From assembly GCA_039621445.1 (NCBI GenBank), contig CP154955.1, forward strand, positions 60,109,564 through 60,173,563: a stretch of DNA of 64,000 nt, read 5' to 3'. The notes beneath the pieces were generated by a model. The model was given only the letters and a program-made list of their open reading frames with translations, was not told the origin of the DNA and did not search any database. Numbering within the stretch: position 1 is the stretch's first letter; the number at the start of each line of letters is the position of its first letter. A program made the position numbers and the translations under genes. Shown in pieces: positions 1-11,611 of this stretch. Source of the DNA: Euglena gracilis (taxonomy: Eukaryota; Euglenida; Euglenophyceae; Euglenales).

Positions 1-900
1 CTTTTTCCATAATCCATCTGTTGGTCTTTCAGGCCTTGAGTTCTTCTTGGCCTCCAACCCCACTGGAAATCTGGGGGGGGGGTGCTGTGGCCCCCCCTTC
101 TGCCCCCGAGAGGGGCTGTTGTGTAAGATGAATTGGGGGGGTTTGACAGACCTTTTCTGCCTCTTCCTGAGGGGATTTGCTTGCAAAACTGGCCCATGGC
201 CCCTGTAATTGTGTCCTTGGCCTTGATTCCATCTCCCCAGCCTTTGGCCAATTTGTGCACAGGCGGCTGGGTGCCTTTGGGGGAAATGCCCCTGATATGT
301 GGGCTTTGGATCCCCAATCCTGCAGCATTTTGGGCTTCTATGGCCCATTCTTTGCCCACCAAGGGCTGGGGCTGACTTCTGTTTTCTGGGTCTTCTGGCC
401 ACAGTGGTCTGTCCTGACTGCTGACTCACTGCAGCAGTCAGGACAGGCTGCAGTGTCCTGACAGCCACCGCAGGACAGTGGCCGTCACTGGGGGTGGTTT
501 TGGGCTGGGAAATTTCTGGGGTGGGGGGCTTGGTGGGAAGAACGGCCACGGTTTGCCAGGTGTTGACTGCGTCTCCAAGTTCTCCAGCTGCTGCGGCCAC
601 TGCTCCAGGACGTCCGCGGCCATGTAATTCCAATTCCTTTTCCACTGCATTGTTCATTGAAGTCAAATTTGAAATTTGATAATTGACTTTTGAGTTGATA
701 TTCGTCTGGCTCGTGTCCTTCTGGATATTGAATTGATATGGACTTCTTCTGGTTCATCTTCGTTCGTTGACTCTTTTCCTTTCTTCTGGGTGTCGAAGGG
801 CAATTTCGGAATCAGCCAACTCCGGCGAAAAAAGGCACTAAGCGGGACCTCCTAACCCAGCGCACCAAACAGTCACAAGCCGCCGGCGAGCAAGGCATGG
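1..900. repeat. Partial copy of the gag-like repeat module
   Basis: No gene is recognised here. The minus strand between about 830 and 485 carries the same 5' module as the two copies further right: a CAGCCAACTCCGG-type segment (about 815-827), then a Ser/Gln/Asn-rich start of a reading frame. The module recurs near 2520 and, inverted, near 2690 and 3645. The remainder is Pro/Gly-rich low-complexity DNA, with a short TG run near 1060. It is best read as a third, decayed copy of the repeat described for 1080-3800. Confidence 0.45.
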
Positions 901-1261
901 CCTCACAATGGCAAAGTGCGGAGCCCGAGGTGTAGTCCCCCCCGACCTTCCCCCAGCCAGGGTCCCGAAAAATTCCAGCCAAGTCACTGCGAAGCAGGCC
1001 TCCGCTTAAGGCCCCAGGCTAGTGTGATTTATAGCGGACCACCCTCCCCCCGGGGGGTGTGTGTGTGTGTGCGCGCGTGTGTTCCAGCAGGGCAAGCTCG
1101 CGGAATCGGACTCCCACGACAGAGGAAGGGGGAGGAAGGGACCAAGAGGGCGGAGCACAAGAAGATGGTGAGGTCCTGCCATAACCCCTCCCCTTATCAG
1201 GTTTAATACCTCTCTGCTGGCTCCTGCCTTGACCAAATGGGGGATGCTGGCCTGCAGGGCC

Positions 1262-2383
1262 TTATAAGGGGGCACCCCTGGGTGTAATGTGTCCGGGGAT
1301 TCCACAGGCCCCATCCCTGGGGTCCTTCCCCCTGGCTGCCCCATCACTGGGGTCACATCTGGCTGCCCCATCACTGGGGCTGTAGCTGGCCCTGCCATAG
1401 GGCTTCCCAAAGACAGGCTTTCCCCCTGTTTTGGAATGATGGGGGAAGGTCTGTGTCTGTGGTGGGGGGGTACATATAATGCTGGGCTGATTATCTTCTG
1501 GGGGGGGCCTGCTCGAGCCAATCTTGGGCCTCCCCCCCAAGGGCTGATGTGTGGATGGTCTTGATGGTATTGGCCATCGTTTGCCTTCAGGGCCATTTGG
1601 CTTCCAGTGGCACTCAGGCCTGCTTGGCCTCCATTGGCCTTTTCTCCAGGACTTTTTCCTCTCTGTCCTTCTGGATTCCCCATATAGGCCACCATGGCTT
1701 GTTTTTGGCAGTGGCTTGCTGCTCCTGGGGGGTTTGTTTTTGAAATCACTGGGGGGAAAGTTGGACATACCTTTCCCCAATGGGATCTTTCCAGGCTGGG
1801 GTACTGGCTGCCATAGCCTTGCCCCTGGGCCCACTGCCCTCTTGAATAATGGCTGCCATAGCCTTGATTCTGGACCCCAGGACCTTCTGGTTGATGGCTG
1901 CCATAGCCATGATGACCTGACTCCTTTGGATATCTGATATTTGTTGAAAGGCTGCCATAGCCCGTGTTTTGTCCCCTGAAAGGGGGGGGACATATAAAAA
2001 GGGGGGGAGTCTGTTGGACCTGTGATGGTGTTCCCCTTCTGTCCTCTTGTCTTCCTGACCACAGTTGTCCAGGGTCCATGGCCGTCGTTGAACTTTTGGA
2101 TTCGAACTTTTTCTGGGAGATTGGAAAGAGGGAGGGTTGCGACGGCCACGGACTGGTGTTCTGCTGCTGCCCCGTCATCGTCTCCAGCGCCTGCGGCTCC
2201 TCTCCTCTTCTCCATCTCAGATTCTTTCCTTGAAATTCCTTGCACTGCCGCTTGTTCCATGTTGGTTGCTCTGGCGCCTGCTGGGACTCCATCTTTTCCA
2301 GCTTCTGCAGCCTTCGCCGGGACTTTTTCTTGCGTCGCTGGGCCGCTGGACACCAGGTATGTTGCATCTTTCATGGAAGTCAA
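1262..2383 (-). pseudogene. Gag/ORF1-like low-complexity ORF, left copy of an inverted pair
   Basis: A 373-codon frame on the minus strand, closely related to the plus-strand frame at 2926-3981. Both share an Ala/Glu/Lys-rich N-terminus, a QSVAxAT segment, the block GPWTTVVRK, then TDSPPF and a series of LWQP repeats, ending in a Lys/Arg/Pro-rich tail. The WTTVVRK-type block after a low-complexity N-terminus resembles ORF1/gag proteins of non-LTR retrotransposons, but there is no reverse transcriptase nearby and no zinc knuckle is evident. The same frame is kept open in both copies despite many substitutions, which argues for past coding function. An overlapping frame reads YGS repeats; the LWQP frame is preferred because it aligns over its whole length with the right copy. 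Function is not established. Confidence 0.4.
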
Positions 2384-2512
2384 AATTTTCTTCCTCCGCC
2401 TCCCTATATTTTCTGAGTTGCTCTTCCTCCGCTGTATTGATTGGTCGATGTGGCGAACGTTGTTGAACTCGTTGAGATGAAAATCTTTCTCCTTGAGGTC
2501 GAAGGGCAGAAT

Positions 2513-2703
2513 TAAGAATCAGCCAGCTCCGGAAACAAAAAGAAGTAAGAAGCACCCCCCGCGCACGCACAAGACCATTCGGGCTCCGCACTGCGAGATG
2601 GTGAGGTCCTGCTTTCCTTGCCGGCTGTTCTGTTCTGGTGTGTTTGTGCGTGCGCGGGGGGTGCTTCTTACTGCTTTTTGTTGCCGGAGTTGGCTGATTC
2701 CTA
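2513..2703. repeat. Palindromic centre of the inverted ORF pair
   Basis: About 85-bp arms (AATCAGCCA..CTCCGG, then the GCACCCCCCGCGCACGCACAA block) face each other around position 2610, with a GAGATGGTGAGGTCCTGC segment in the middle. This is the junction between the two oppositely oriented gag-like copies. The arm module recurs at 3645-3690. Confidence 0.6.
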
Positions 2704-2925
2704 TTTCTGCCCTTCGACCTCAAGGAGAAAGAGTTTTACTACTACGAGTTCAAGTGGAATTGTTTTTCGAGGAGTTCTGCCTTCCACGAGAACCAATACT
2801 CTTACCAACTGGTGGACCGAACTTTTTGTGGAACTTCAACTTCCTGAAGGAAGAATTCAACTGGAACTGGAAGAAATTCAAGAAAAAGAACAAGAAACAC
2901 AACAGATATCGACAACTGGATTTCC

Positions 2926-3981
2926 ATGAAGAATGAATTTCAAAGAAACTCTGAATCTCAAGAAGAACTGCAAAGAACTTTCAAGAAGTCAGCTGAAGCT
3001 GGGGAAGGTGGAGTCACAGCAGCAGCTGCAGAAGCAGGAGGGGCGGCAGCAACTAGCCAGTCCGTGGCCATCGCAACCCCCCCACCCCCCAAGGCTTCTG
3101 AGATTTTCAAATCCCCCTCTCAACATGAGAATGGCCATGGACCATGGACAACTGTGGTCAGGAAGAGAAGACAGAAGGGGAATACCATCACAGGTCCAAC
3201 AGACTCCCCCCCCTTTTCTATGTCCACCCCCTTCCAGGGGACAAGACAAGGGCTATGGCAGCCTTTCAACAAATCCAAAGGATTCAAATTATCATGGCTA
3301 TGGCAGCCATCAACAAAAAGGACCTGGGGTCCAAATTCAAGGCTATGGAAGCCATTATTCAAGAGGGCAGTGGGCCCAGGGGCCGGGCTATGGCAGCCAG
3401 TACCCCAACCTGGAAAGAGCCCATTGGGGAAAGGTGTGTCCAACTTTCCCCCCAGCAATTTCAGACACAAACCCCCAAGGAGCGGCAAGCCATTGCCAAG
3501 AACAGGCCATGGTGGCCTTCATGGGAAATCAAGAGGGACAGAAAAGAGACAGTCCCAGAGAAAAGGCCAATGGAGGCCAAGCAAGCCTGAGAGCCAAGGG
3601 AGGCCAGAAGGCAAATGGTGGCCAAGCAGGCCTGAGTGCCAACTCCGGCAACAAAAAGCAGTGAGAAGCACCCCCCGCGCACGCACAAACACACCAGAAC
3701 AGAACAGCCGGCAAGGAAAGCAGGACCTCACCATCTTCTTGTGCTTCGCCCTCTTGGTCCCTTCCTCCCCCTTCCTCTGTCGTGGGAGTCCGAACACACC
3801 AGAACAGAACAGTCGGCAAGGAAAGCAGGACCTCGCCATCTCGAAGTGCGGAGCCCGAATGGTTGAAATTTTTTTTGCAGTGAAGCGCCGGAAATTTTTT
3901 TGGGACCCCAAAAATGCCAGAGTTTGGCCATTTGTGGGAATTTTTGGAACAAAATCAGCCAAAAACCTATTCAAAGCCTGA
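2926..3981 (+). pseudogene. Gag/ORF1-like low-complexity ORF, right copy of an inverted pair
   Basis: A 351-codon frame, the plus-strand counterpart of 1262-2383. It has the GPWTTVVRK block near residue 80, then TDSPPF and four LWQP/LWKP-type repeats (about residues 105-175). After about residue 240 it runs into the shared terminal module (GCACGCACAA, GGAAAGCAGGACCTC), so the last third is not expected to be protein coding. The annotated ATG is simply the first in frame; the upstream segment 2700-2925 is also homologous to the left copy. Probably a relic of a retroelement; no catalytic domain is visible. Confidence 0.4.
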
Positions 3982-4550
3982 TCCACCTCGGCGCACAGCG
4001 CCTGAGGAATTTTTTTTTCCAGTTGGGGGGACCCCCGGACCGCGCCTCCCAGGGACCCCTGGGGGGGGGGGGTCTAGCCAATCCATTTTTTCCAGTGTCT
4101 AGCCCATTGGCTAGCCAGTACCCCCCCCCGGGTCCTCAAGCAAAAGCCTGCTCCGAAGCCGTTAAATTAACTTCGGGTTCCTTTGAAAAAACATTCTCGC
4201 ATGCAACATTTTTCATGGTGGAAGCAATGCTTGGCAAGCGAAAAGAAGGGAGGGAAAAACAAGCCATCCACAGTTGGTTCCTGCAACCACACTGGTGGAG
4301 GACACACAACAAGGTCTGGAGCGTGGAGCTTGCCTTTGGCTTTGACCCATTTGAGGCAATGAACCAAAACGCTGTGAACCCTGGCAAAAAGTTTGGGTTT
4401 GTGGTTTTTGGAACATGCTGATTCGCTGCCGTCAGTCAGAAAAAAAATAAAATCTTTTCCATACGTTGCTCTACTCAAATCTGACCGTTGCGTTTGCGTT
4501 GATGAACCAAAATTTGGCAGGCTTACCACCAAAAACCCAAGAATCCCATC
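3870..4550. other. Non-coding: dispersed repeat and homopolymer-free island
   Basis: 3930-4140 is a dispersed repeat whose sister lies at 48,330-48,500 (shared GGAACAAAATCAGCC and a GC-rich dyad beside poly-T), with G and C homopolymers. 4140-4550 is free of homopolymers and stays open in several frames on both strands, but I recognise no protein in it. Confidence 0.4.
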
Positions 4551-4846
4551 CAGGCTGTTTTTTACCAACCCCGGGGGGGGGGGTCCGGAGTGCCTGCCCA
4601 GGCAGGCACTACCCCCCCCCGGGGGGGTCGGATTTCGGCCTGTGCCCAGGCACATTCCTTTGAAAATAGGCCATTTTTGGCTCCCCGGCGCCTTTGGCGC
4701 CGGGTCTGTGCTAGGGCACTTTTGGCCGTATGCCCTACCCCCCCCCCCCCGGGGGGGGGTCGGATTTGGAGTGCCTTGGGGTGCCTGCCCAGGCAGGCAC
4801 CCCCCCCCCCCGGGGTGGGGTCGGCACCCGACTAAAATACAGCCTG
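4551..4846. mobile_element. hAT-like MITE, 8-bp TSD ATCCCATC
   Basis: Starts CAGGCTGTTTTTTACC and ends TACAGCCTG. Perfect 8-bp direct repeats flank it (4543-4550 and 4847-4854). The interior is C/G homopolymer and a GGCGCCTTTGGCGCC dyad. Removing the element plus one TSD leaves both strands open across the site, so it could behave as an intron if either strand is coding. Confidence 0.75.
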
Positions 4847-5570
4847 ATCCCATCCCCTGTCACCATTGCTAACCCAAAATCTGTTCCACCAGCGACTTGG
4901 TTGTCAAAAGCTCCCACTCCATCCATATGGGGCCACGGTGAACAACTGGGCGCTGCATTGCGGAGTGGAAAATCACTTGCAATCAGCACCAGGGGCCAAA
5001 AAAACAACGCACCAGGAATGAGAAATATTGACGCACTGCACGGGAAAGCCAGGTGGGGAAAATTGACATCCCCCCCCACCACAGCACCCGCGCCAAAAAA
5101 AAATCCTCGGCACCGAAGATAACCTCCCCCAAAAAGCAAAATATCTCCCACTCCCAGTCCCAGGAACCCCCCCACATTCGAAAGCACTCCCCACAGGGTT
5201 TCAAGGAGTTCCAAACAGCTGTCATATTGACGCCCCCCTTTTTCTGTGATTTGACTGAGAGAATATCCATCATCGTTTCCGATTGGGCACATCGATGGAC
5301 ATTTTGGGAAAACAAAAACAATTTCAACTGAAACTGGCGAGACAGCACCCAGCGTTGTTCCCTGAACAGGCGGCGTGGGCGTGCCCGGCCTCACGAAGGA
5401 CAGCCTTCTCCGCCCCCAGTCGGCCGCAGCCCGCAAACCCCGACGAGCCGGGGCGAGGGAGGGCGGGGACGGGGGCGGAGGCAGCCACTGCCCACGGGGG
5501 ACCAGGGCGTTGCCCGCCAGTCGCCCTCCTGGACGCGCATGTATTGGGGTCGGGGTCAGCATGGGATGTG
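4847..5570. other. Unassigned homopolymer-poor island
   Basis: Mostly unique sequence without G/C homopolymers. On the minus strand an open frame runs 5562-4735 and, if the flanking MITE is excised, continues in frame to 4167. On the plus strand 4862-5122 is also open. Neither translation resembles a family I know, and codon usage is unlike the GC-rich LHC exons. It could hold exons of an unrecognised gene; the evidence is only the absence of repeats and the long frames. Confidence 0.25.
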
Positions 5571-5575
5571 CTCTT

Positions 5576-6575
5576 CAGGGGCTCTTTTCAGGACCTGGGG
5601 GGGGGGGGTCCGGACCCACCCCCTAACGGGTTGTATGGGAATCTCTGAGGGGGGGGGGCCCCCCTTCCGAAACTGGGGAGGGGGGGTGGGACCCCCTCAT
5701 ACCTGCAGTTTTTGAGGGCCGAAAATTTGAAAATTTCGGCCGCTTTTTGGGGTTAAAAGAAAATTTTTCTGAACCTTCTCAGAAATGGTGAGGAATCAGA
5801 GGAAATGTCCTCCAACGAGGTGGACGCAATTGCGGTTCACACCAAACTGTCCCACCCGCACCAAACAGTGCAGACCTTTGACTTTCCCTTTTGACCAAGT
5901 CGGTCCCCCCAAAAGGAAATGCTCCTTTGGGAGGATCCCCCTGGCAAACACACCAACCTCCCCCTGCCCCCGGGGTCCAAACCAGAGGTTTTTTTGGGGT
6001 GGGTGGGTGGGTAATGGGTCCGAGCCCCCCCCCCCATGGAGGAGGGTTTTCCTCAATTTTCGGCATAAAGCGCCAAAATTTTTTTGGACCAGTCCCCCAG
6101 GGGCAGGGTTGAATGGGAAGCTCCGCAGACATGAGGTAGGTGTGCCGTGGAAATCAAAATGCCGTCAGATAAGGCATTTTAAGGGCTTCAATTTGTTCTC
6201 CTGACGTCTGGACCAACTCACCCACCCCTGGGGGGGGGGGGCTCGGGGCATACAATTGCTTACCGACCCCCAGGGGGGGGGGTCACTCCACTTTTTTAAA
6301 AACCAGTCAGTCACTCATTTTCAAAAAACCAGCCAGTCACTACCCCCCTGGGGGGGGGGTCGGCCACTCAGAAAAACGGCCACTTTCCAGTCACTTTAGG
6401 CCATTTTAGGCCCAAAAAAATTTTCCGGCGCCTTTGGCGCCGGGGTCACTCAAGCCACTTTTGCCCACTCCTGGCCGACCCCCCCCAGGGGGGGGGGAGG
6501 GGTCCGGGACAAAAACCAGTCAGTCACTCTGAAAAAACCAGTCCCCCCCCCCCGGGGGGGGGGGGGGGTTGGTCA
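5576..6575. repeat. Cluster of dispersed GTATGGGAA-type and CAGTCACT-type repeats
   Basis: No gene is recognised. 5625-6136 holds two GTATGGGAATCTC / ATGGGAAGCTCCGCAGACATGA modules also seen at 9370-9624 and 52,345-52,380. 6290-6575 holds repeated CCAGTCAGTCACT segments between C/G homopolymers and a GGCGCC dyad; related DNA occurs at 19,440-19,690, 21,480-21,900, 41,760-41,990 and 49,740-50,040. Confidence 0.5.
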
Positions 6576-6883
6576 CAGGGGTTTTTTTAAGACCGGGGGG
6601 GGGGGGGGGGGGGGGCTCCCCCCCCACCCCCCCCCCCCCCGGGGGGGGGGGCCCCCCCGGGGGGGGGGGGAGGGGGTCCCGGGGGACCCACAAAAAATGG
6701 CCGAAAAATCGCGAAAAGTGCTAAAAATAGAATTTTTTCGGCGCCTGCGGCGCCGAAAAGTATATCCCACCCCCCTCCGGGGGGGACCCCCCCCGGGGGG
6801 GGGGGGGAGGGGGTCCGGCGGACCCCCCCCCCCCACCCCCCCCCCTCCCCCCCCCCCGGGGGCCAAACTTAAAAAAATCCCTG
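6576..6883. mobile_element. hAT-like MITE, 8-bp TSD GTTGGTCA
   Basis: Left end CAGGGGTTTTTTTAAGACC, right end CTTAAAAAAATCCCTG: imperfect terminal inverted repeats of about 16 bp. Identical 8-bp flanks at 6568-6575 and 6884-6891. The core contains GGCCGAAAAATCGCG, a palindromic CGGCGCCTGCGGCGCCG and long G and C runs. The same core recurs at 19,159, 36,690, 41,520 and 52,933. Confidence 0.88.
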
Positions 6884-8230
6884 GTTGGTCAGTGCTTAAG
6901 CAATTGCCTGGCTTGGGGGGTCCCACTTTTGAGGGGTAAATTTTGGGGTCCAAAAATAAAAATATTTCGGCGCTTTGCGCTGAAATAGAACTATCCGTGA
7001 ACTGCAAGCCCCATGCAAGGCTTTGCGTGCACTGGCGTTGGCAAAGGCAAGTGTTGCACCGTGCTGTGGGGTACCACGGTGGGCAAATGGTAAAAAAAGG
7101 ACAGCAGAAAACCTGGGTGGCGCTGATGTCCGCCTCCAGACCACCACAATTTCAAACCAGGCCCTGGAAGGCGAGGGCAGGGCAGTCCTGAAAGAAAAGA
7201 AATTCTGCTGTCAGCCCAAATCAAATGGGACATCTCAGCAGGCAAAAATCCATTTCTTGCATCAGCACCTCCCCAGGCTAAAATTGACGAACCCCCGTGG
7301 GGGGGGACAACCACAAACCCCTGGTCATGAGCCAAAAAGTGCCCCCCCCCCCCCCCGCAGGGCTGTACAGGAAGGCCTGGTGGGGGGAGGGTCAACCCCC
7401 CCACCCACCAGGGTTTTTTTTAAGACCGGGGGGGGGGGTCCCCCCCACCGGGCCGGACCCACCCACCCTGGGGTTCCACAACTAAAAACCCCCTGCATGG
7501 CACCCGCACAATGAAAATTCCTTCAGCGTTGAAAGAAAACTTTGACCTGAAACCGGTGCCCTGGAAGGCCTGGGAGTCCCCCCCCACCACCAGGATGAGC
7601 CATCGCCCATGCACACACCCATAGGTTTTTTTTTTAAGCCTGGGGGGGGGGGGAGGGGGCTCCGCCGGACCCCTCTCCCCTCCCCCCGCTCCCCTGAGGG
7701 GGGTCTGGCGGAGCCCCCTCCCCCCCCAGTCTTAAAAAGGGGGGAGGGGGGAGACTGAAAAGCCTCTGCCCACCATGCTGCGGGCCAAATCAGGAGCTGA
7801 GAATTCCTGTAGGACACACTCAAAACAGGTCAAAATGCCCTTTGTTTTCTGGGGTTCCGGTGTCGAAGTGCCTTGGCTGAGTGCCCACAGGCATTTTTTT
7901 CCACGTGCCACCCCCCTCCAGGCAGGCTTCGGAACCCCACCCTCAGGGCTGGTAAACACAAAATTCGCCAGTGCGGCCAGTGTGGGGTGGGATGCCCTCC
8001 AGCTCAGAAGTTCCCTGGTTCCCAAACAGCCCATGGACGGACCGTCCTGGACGGGGGGGGGGGGGTGGGGATAGAGCCATCAGCATATGGCAGTCGGCCA
8101 GGGATATGTGGAGGCTGGCTGGGCGTGACCTGCGCCTTGGGGGCGGAAAATTCCAGCAGTCACTCCATATGGCCTCCGACAGTGGGAAACTGCAAAACCC
8201 CCCCCCAAAATTGGTCACGTTGCAGTCCGA
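6884..8230. other. No recognised gene; islands between homopolymers
   Basis: Short homopolymer-free islands (7000-7300, 7480-7620, 7770-8040) alternate with G/C tracts. The plus strand of 7510-7590 reads a short plausible peptide (ALKENFDLKPVPWKAW), and the other islands also have open frames, but no domain or splice pattern ties them together. A TIR-like CAGGGTTTTTTTTAAGACC begins at 7409 without a matching right end. Confidence 0.3.
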
Positions 8231-9366
8231 ACAGGCTTCTTTTTTTTACCAACCCCGGGTCGGTTTTGGACCCCAATTGCCGAACGAGCCAATTTCCTCT
8301 GAAAATGGCCATTTTTTTGGGCCCCGGTGCCTTTGGAACCAGGGGGGGGGGTCAAAAATGCCCTGCCCCCTGCCTGCCCATAACACCCAGCCCTCGTGTG
8401 TGCTGTGGCCGTTTGTTTGGTGCCTTTTATCCCTTCTTCTGGCCTGGCGCTGTTTTTCGCCTCTGGCCTTTTTGTCTGTGTGCAAAATGCAAGAGCAAAA
8501 TTAATCCAAAATACAATATGCAAATTTGCAACGATTCCAAAAATACAATATGCAACTTTGGGGTGTTGGGGATTCTGGTCAAACAGCAGAAATGTCGAAA
8601 GCATTTTTCCATGATGTGTGGAAAAAATTCAAATTATGCCTCGTCACACTTGAGGGGCATCCCCAGGTCCAGCCAACAATGACGGAAGTGCGATTAGAGG
8701 AGCCCAAGCGATGAGAGAGAGATGGGAATAGATGTGACGGGTCGGGGGACACACCAACAAGGATCGGATGGGCAGCATATGGGTGACCTTCATCCATCAG
8801 GATGAACATTGCCCCCTGTGATTTTTTTGGAGGGGGTGGGGCGTGCGCGGCGGTTCGCGCGCCCCCGCGAACCCCCGGAGGGGGTGAGACACGAACAACA
8901 ATTACGGGGGGGTTTTCTTGTCTTTTTCTCTAATTGACACATGGCAAAAAAGTGGAGAGAAATGTATTTCACACAAAAATTTACCAAATTTATTCCAAAA
9001 TCAAAAATTCATCTGCTGTTTTCAGCGTATTTTTTGTCCACCCTGAACAAAAATATAAACCAGGATCGATGCTTTCCCCAGTTTTCCTGGATAATCTCAC
9101 ACCTGGTGAAGGACATAAGTGCACAGCTGGAGCCCACCCATTCCGTACGGGAAACAGCACACCGCAGGAACACACACACACCTCAGCAACGTCACACACG
9201 ATACCAACTATACTGGCATCCCGGAGGCCGGGCGCTCGACAGCTGATCACAGCCGGAGGCCACAGGCCACGGCTCAGGGCCAGTGCCAAAGGGATCCGCA
9301 GACGAATTTGGCGCTGGAAAAACATCCGCTCTGAAAATATCCCCCTCACTTGCCTGGGTCATGCAG
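8231..9366. other. No recognised gene; dispersed repeat and GC-rich hairpin
   Basis: 8397-8480 is a dispersed repeat (GTGGCCGTTTGTTTGGTGCC, then CCTGGCGCTGTT) also present near 20,738-20,800 and 21,655-21,725. 8500-8560 is A/T-rich with a repeated AATACAATATGCAA. 8825-8890 can fold into a GC-rich hairpin (CCTCC..GGAGG flanks around GCGCG). The rest looks unique. Confidence 0.35.
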
Positions 9367-9369
9367 GCT

Positions 9370-9624
9370 TGTATGGGAATCTCGGAGGGGGCTGGGGGGG
9401 GGGACCCCCCTCCTATCCATTTTTCGGTTGCCAAACTTCTTGCCGTTGAGTGAAAAATTTCAAGCCTTTCGAGCCTCAAGAGGATCCTAAAATACACCCC
9501 CGGCGCGAAGCGCCAGAAGATTTTTTTTGCCCCTGCAGAGGAAGCCCCCCTTGCCACCTTACCCCCTGGGGGGTGACCCCACCCCCTGCCACCCACCTCA
9601 TGTCTGCGGAGCTTCCCATACAAC
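9370..9624. mobile_element. Short element with GTATGGGAA..TTCCCATAC ends
   Basis: GTATGGGAATCTCGGAGG at the left and the inverse of GTATGGGAAGCTCCGCAG at the right form terminal inverted repeats. The interior has a GGCGCGAAGCGCC dyad and C/G runs. Half-copies of the same ends occur near 5630, 6115 and 52,350. I could not settle a target duplication. Confidence 0.5.
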
Positions 9625-10161
9625 CCTAAAATCATGGAAATAGTTTTCTGGCAACATTGGACTTGGTCTGCAGTCAATGACAATTGATTTCTCCGCCTTT
9701 TCCCCAGATCCTGTTCCTCATTCCTTCTCAATTGACTTCTTGACTTCTCAATTGAACAGGGTTTATTGTTCCCAATTTATTGTGCAGGTTTTCACTTGTG
9801 TGTGTGTGTGTGTGAGGACGTTGCTGACTTGTAAAGTGGCAGAAATGACTGAGGTGGACTGCCTTTCGCACTGGAGCAGCGCAGTGGGGCGCGGCCAGAA
9901 ACGGACACGGATGGCAGGACTGTACAAGGCACAACACAACAGGGAAGGTGGGGAGAGGGACAGGGCAAGGCAGACTGATGGCTATGGACATGGAAGGGGG
10001 CAGGCAAACTCCTTGTCTGTCCAGCCAACGGGATGCCGACACACGGTGTGCGGCACACCGTGTCCTTTGATGAAATTTGACTGAACAAAATGGACAATTA
10101 ACCTTCAATTTCTCTGGTGTATATTTTGTTTCCTGCACAAGGTTTTTTGGAAAAAAAGGTA

Positions 10162-10247
10162 CCCCCCCCCCTAGTCGTATGACCGGGTTCCTGTGACCGG
10201 GGGGTGGTCGTAAATGAGGGGTGGTCGAACGACTAGGGGGGGGGGGG
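10162..10247. mobile_element. 86-bp Tc1/mariner-like MITE (TA duplication)
   Basis: C-run followed by CTAGTCGTATGACC at the left and GAACGACTAG followed by a G-run at the right, flanked by TA on both sides (10,160-10,161 and 10,248-10,249). It is a short relative of the 410-bp copies at 33,790 and 43,551. Confidence 0.65.
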
Positions 10248-10254
10248 TACTGAA

Positions 10255-10628
10255 AGACGCACCGTGTGCGGCACACCGTGCACGGTGTGTGTGGCATCGC
10301 CAATGAGGACCATGCTCGGAAGGAGTGCCTGGGCGGTCAGCGCCAATAAAAAAAACTGTGCTGTGCAGCTCCGCATGGGACACCCGAGGACTGCTGCGCT
10401 CCGCAGGAGCTGGCGGCCGGTGCCTGTTTGGCTTACTCCATCAGAGGTGGGAAACGCCCCACATCCACGTTGGTCCTTAAGAAAAAAAAATTGCGTTCAA
10501 CACATTCTGAATTTTCCACAACACAAACCCCATTGCCAACAAAAAAAACTTCACCTAAAATTTGCGCCTTGGAATGACTGGGAAAATGTGGTGTCCATCC
10601 CATGTGGTTTGCAGGATATTCCCATTCA
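10255..10628. other. No gene seen; CACGGTGTG palindromes
   Basis: 10,030-10,070 and 10,258-10,295 carry overlapping palindromes built from GCACACCGTG. The remainder up to 10,628 is unique, without recognisable coding content. Confidence 0.35.
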
Positions 10629-10860
10629 CTTAGGCGGCCGAATTCGCACTTAAAGGTTTTTCCTTTAGAATTTGCGCAAATGCGCGCATAAACATAATTT
10701 GTGTTTGTGCGCGCATTTGCGCCCATAAGCTTGCGCATCGACAAATAATTTGACAAAATCACCAACTGGATGGCCCGTTGGTCCGTGCCGTCACGACCTC
10801 TATGACACGCCGTTTATCAACAGCGTCAATTCATGGGTGCTAAAGCCCAATCCCAAAAGG
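10629..10860. mobile_element. Truncated end of the 5.8-kb TIR element family
   Basis: Begins CTTAGGCGGCCGAATTCGCA, the terminus of the large element at 53,329-59,151, followed by the TTGCGCAAATGCGCGCAT dyads. From about 10,755 it matches, inverted, the 54,100-54,200 segment (CATCCAGTTGGTG, GTGACGGCACGGAC). No second terminus lies nearby, so it is a truncated or rearranged copy. Confidence 0.6.
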
Positions 10861-11611
10861 CCATCTGCGCCGAAAACGGCCATATCTCGGGCTAGGCGAG
10901 TTGCAGGGAAATCAAAATACCAGTAGATGGGGTGTTCCAAGGGCTTCAAATTAGGTCTCCGGACGTTTCCTTTGATTTGGCTTCATTTTGGAGATATCCG
11001 GGGGGGGGGGGGGGGGGTAAATCCTACCCAGTTTGGACCCCTTCGCGCGTGAATAACTCGGGCCTGGCGGGGAGTTGGGGGTCAAACCCAGGTGATTCGG
11101 AAACTAGAAATCCAGTCGCTTGCGACTGAAAAAAAATTTCCGGGAACGGGGCCGGGATCATGGTGATAATCCGTCGGTTCCCGAGGTGGCCCCGCCCCGG
11201 GGGGGGGGGTTCGTTAGGGGTAAGCTTCGTTCGTACCCATAAAGGGATAAGAGCTCAGCGACCCCCCCTACCACCTACCTCAATACCGAAGGGCTCCATC
11301 CATCCCTGGCCGGGGGGGGGGGGGCACCCTCTTTTCATCGAAGCAATTTCTACTCAAATTATTTTTGTTCATAAAAGGATGGATATTTTGCACAGGCAAC
11401 AGGGAGGCAGTCGGATCCCAGCGGGTCCCCCAAACAGGGCACAGGCTGGGTGTGACAGTAATAGGCAGCTCATCGCTGGCGCAGTTGTCCAATTACCAAA
11501 GCCACAAATGCTTTTCCCTTCTCGGTGGTTTGGCCTGATGGGAGGATCACACTTTTCCTTTCTTCTCAGTTTCGGCTGCCCAACAAAAAAACCAAGAGAA
11601 AATATCCCTTT

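Noticed and set aside
1006-2367. 453-codon YGS-repeat frame on the minus strand
   Set aside because: It overlaps the LWQP frame in another phase; the LWQP frame aligns end to end with the opposite copy and contains the WTTVVRK block.
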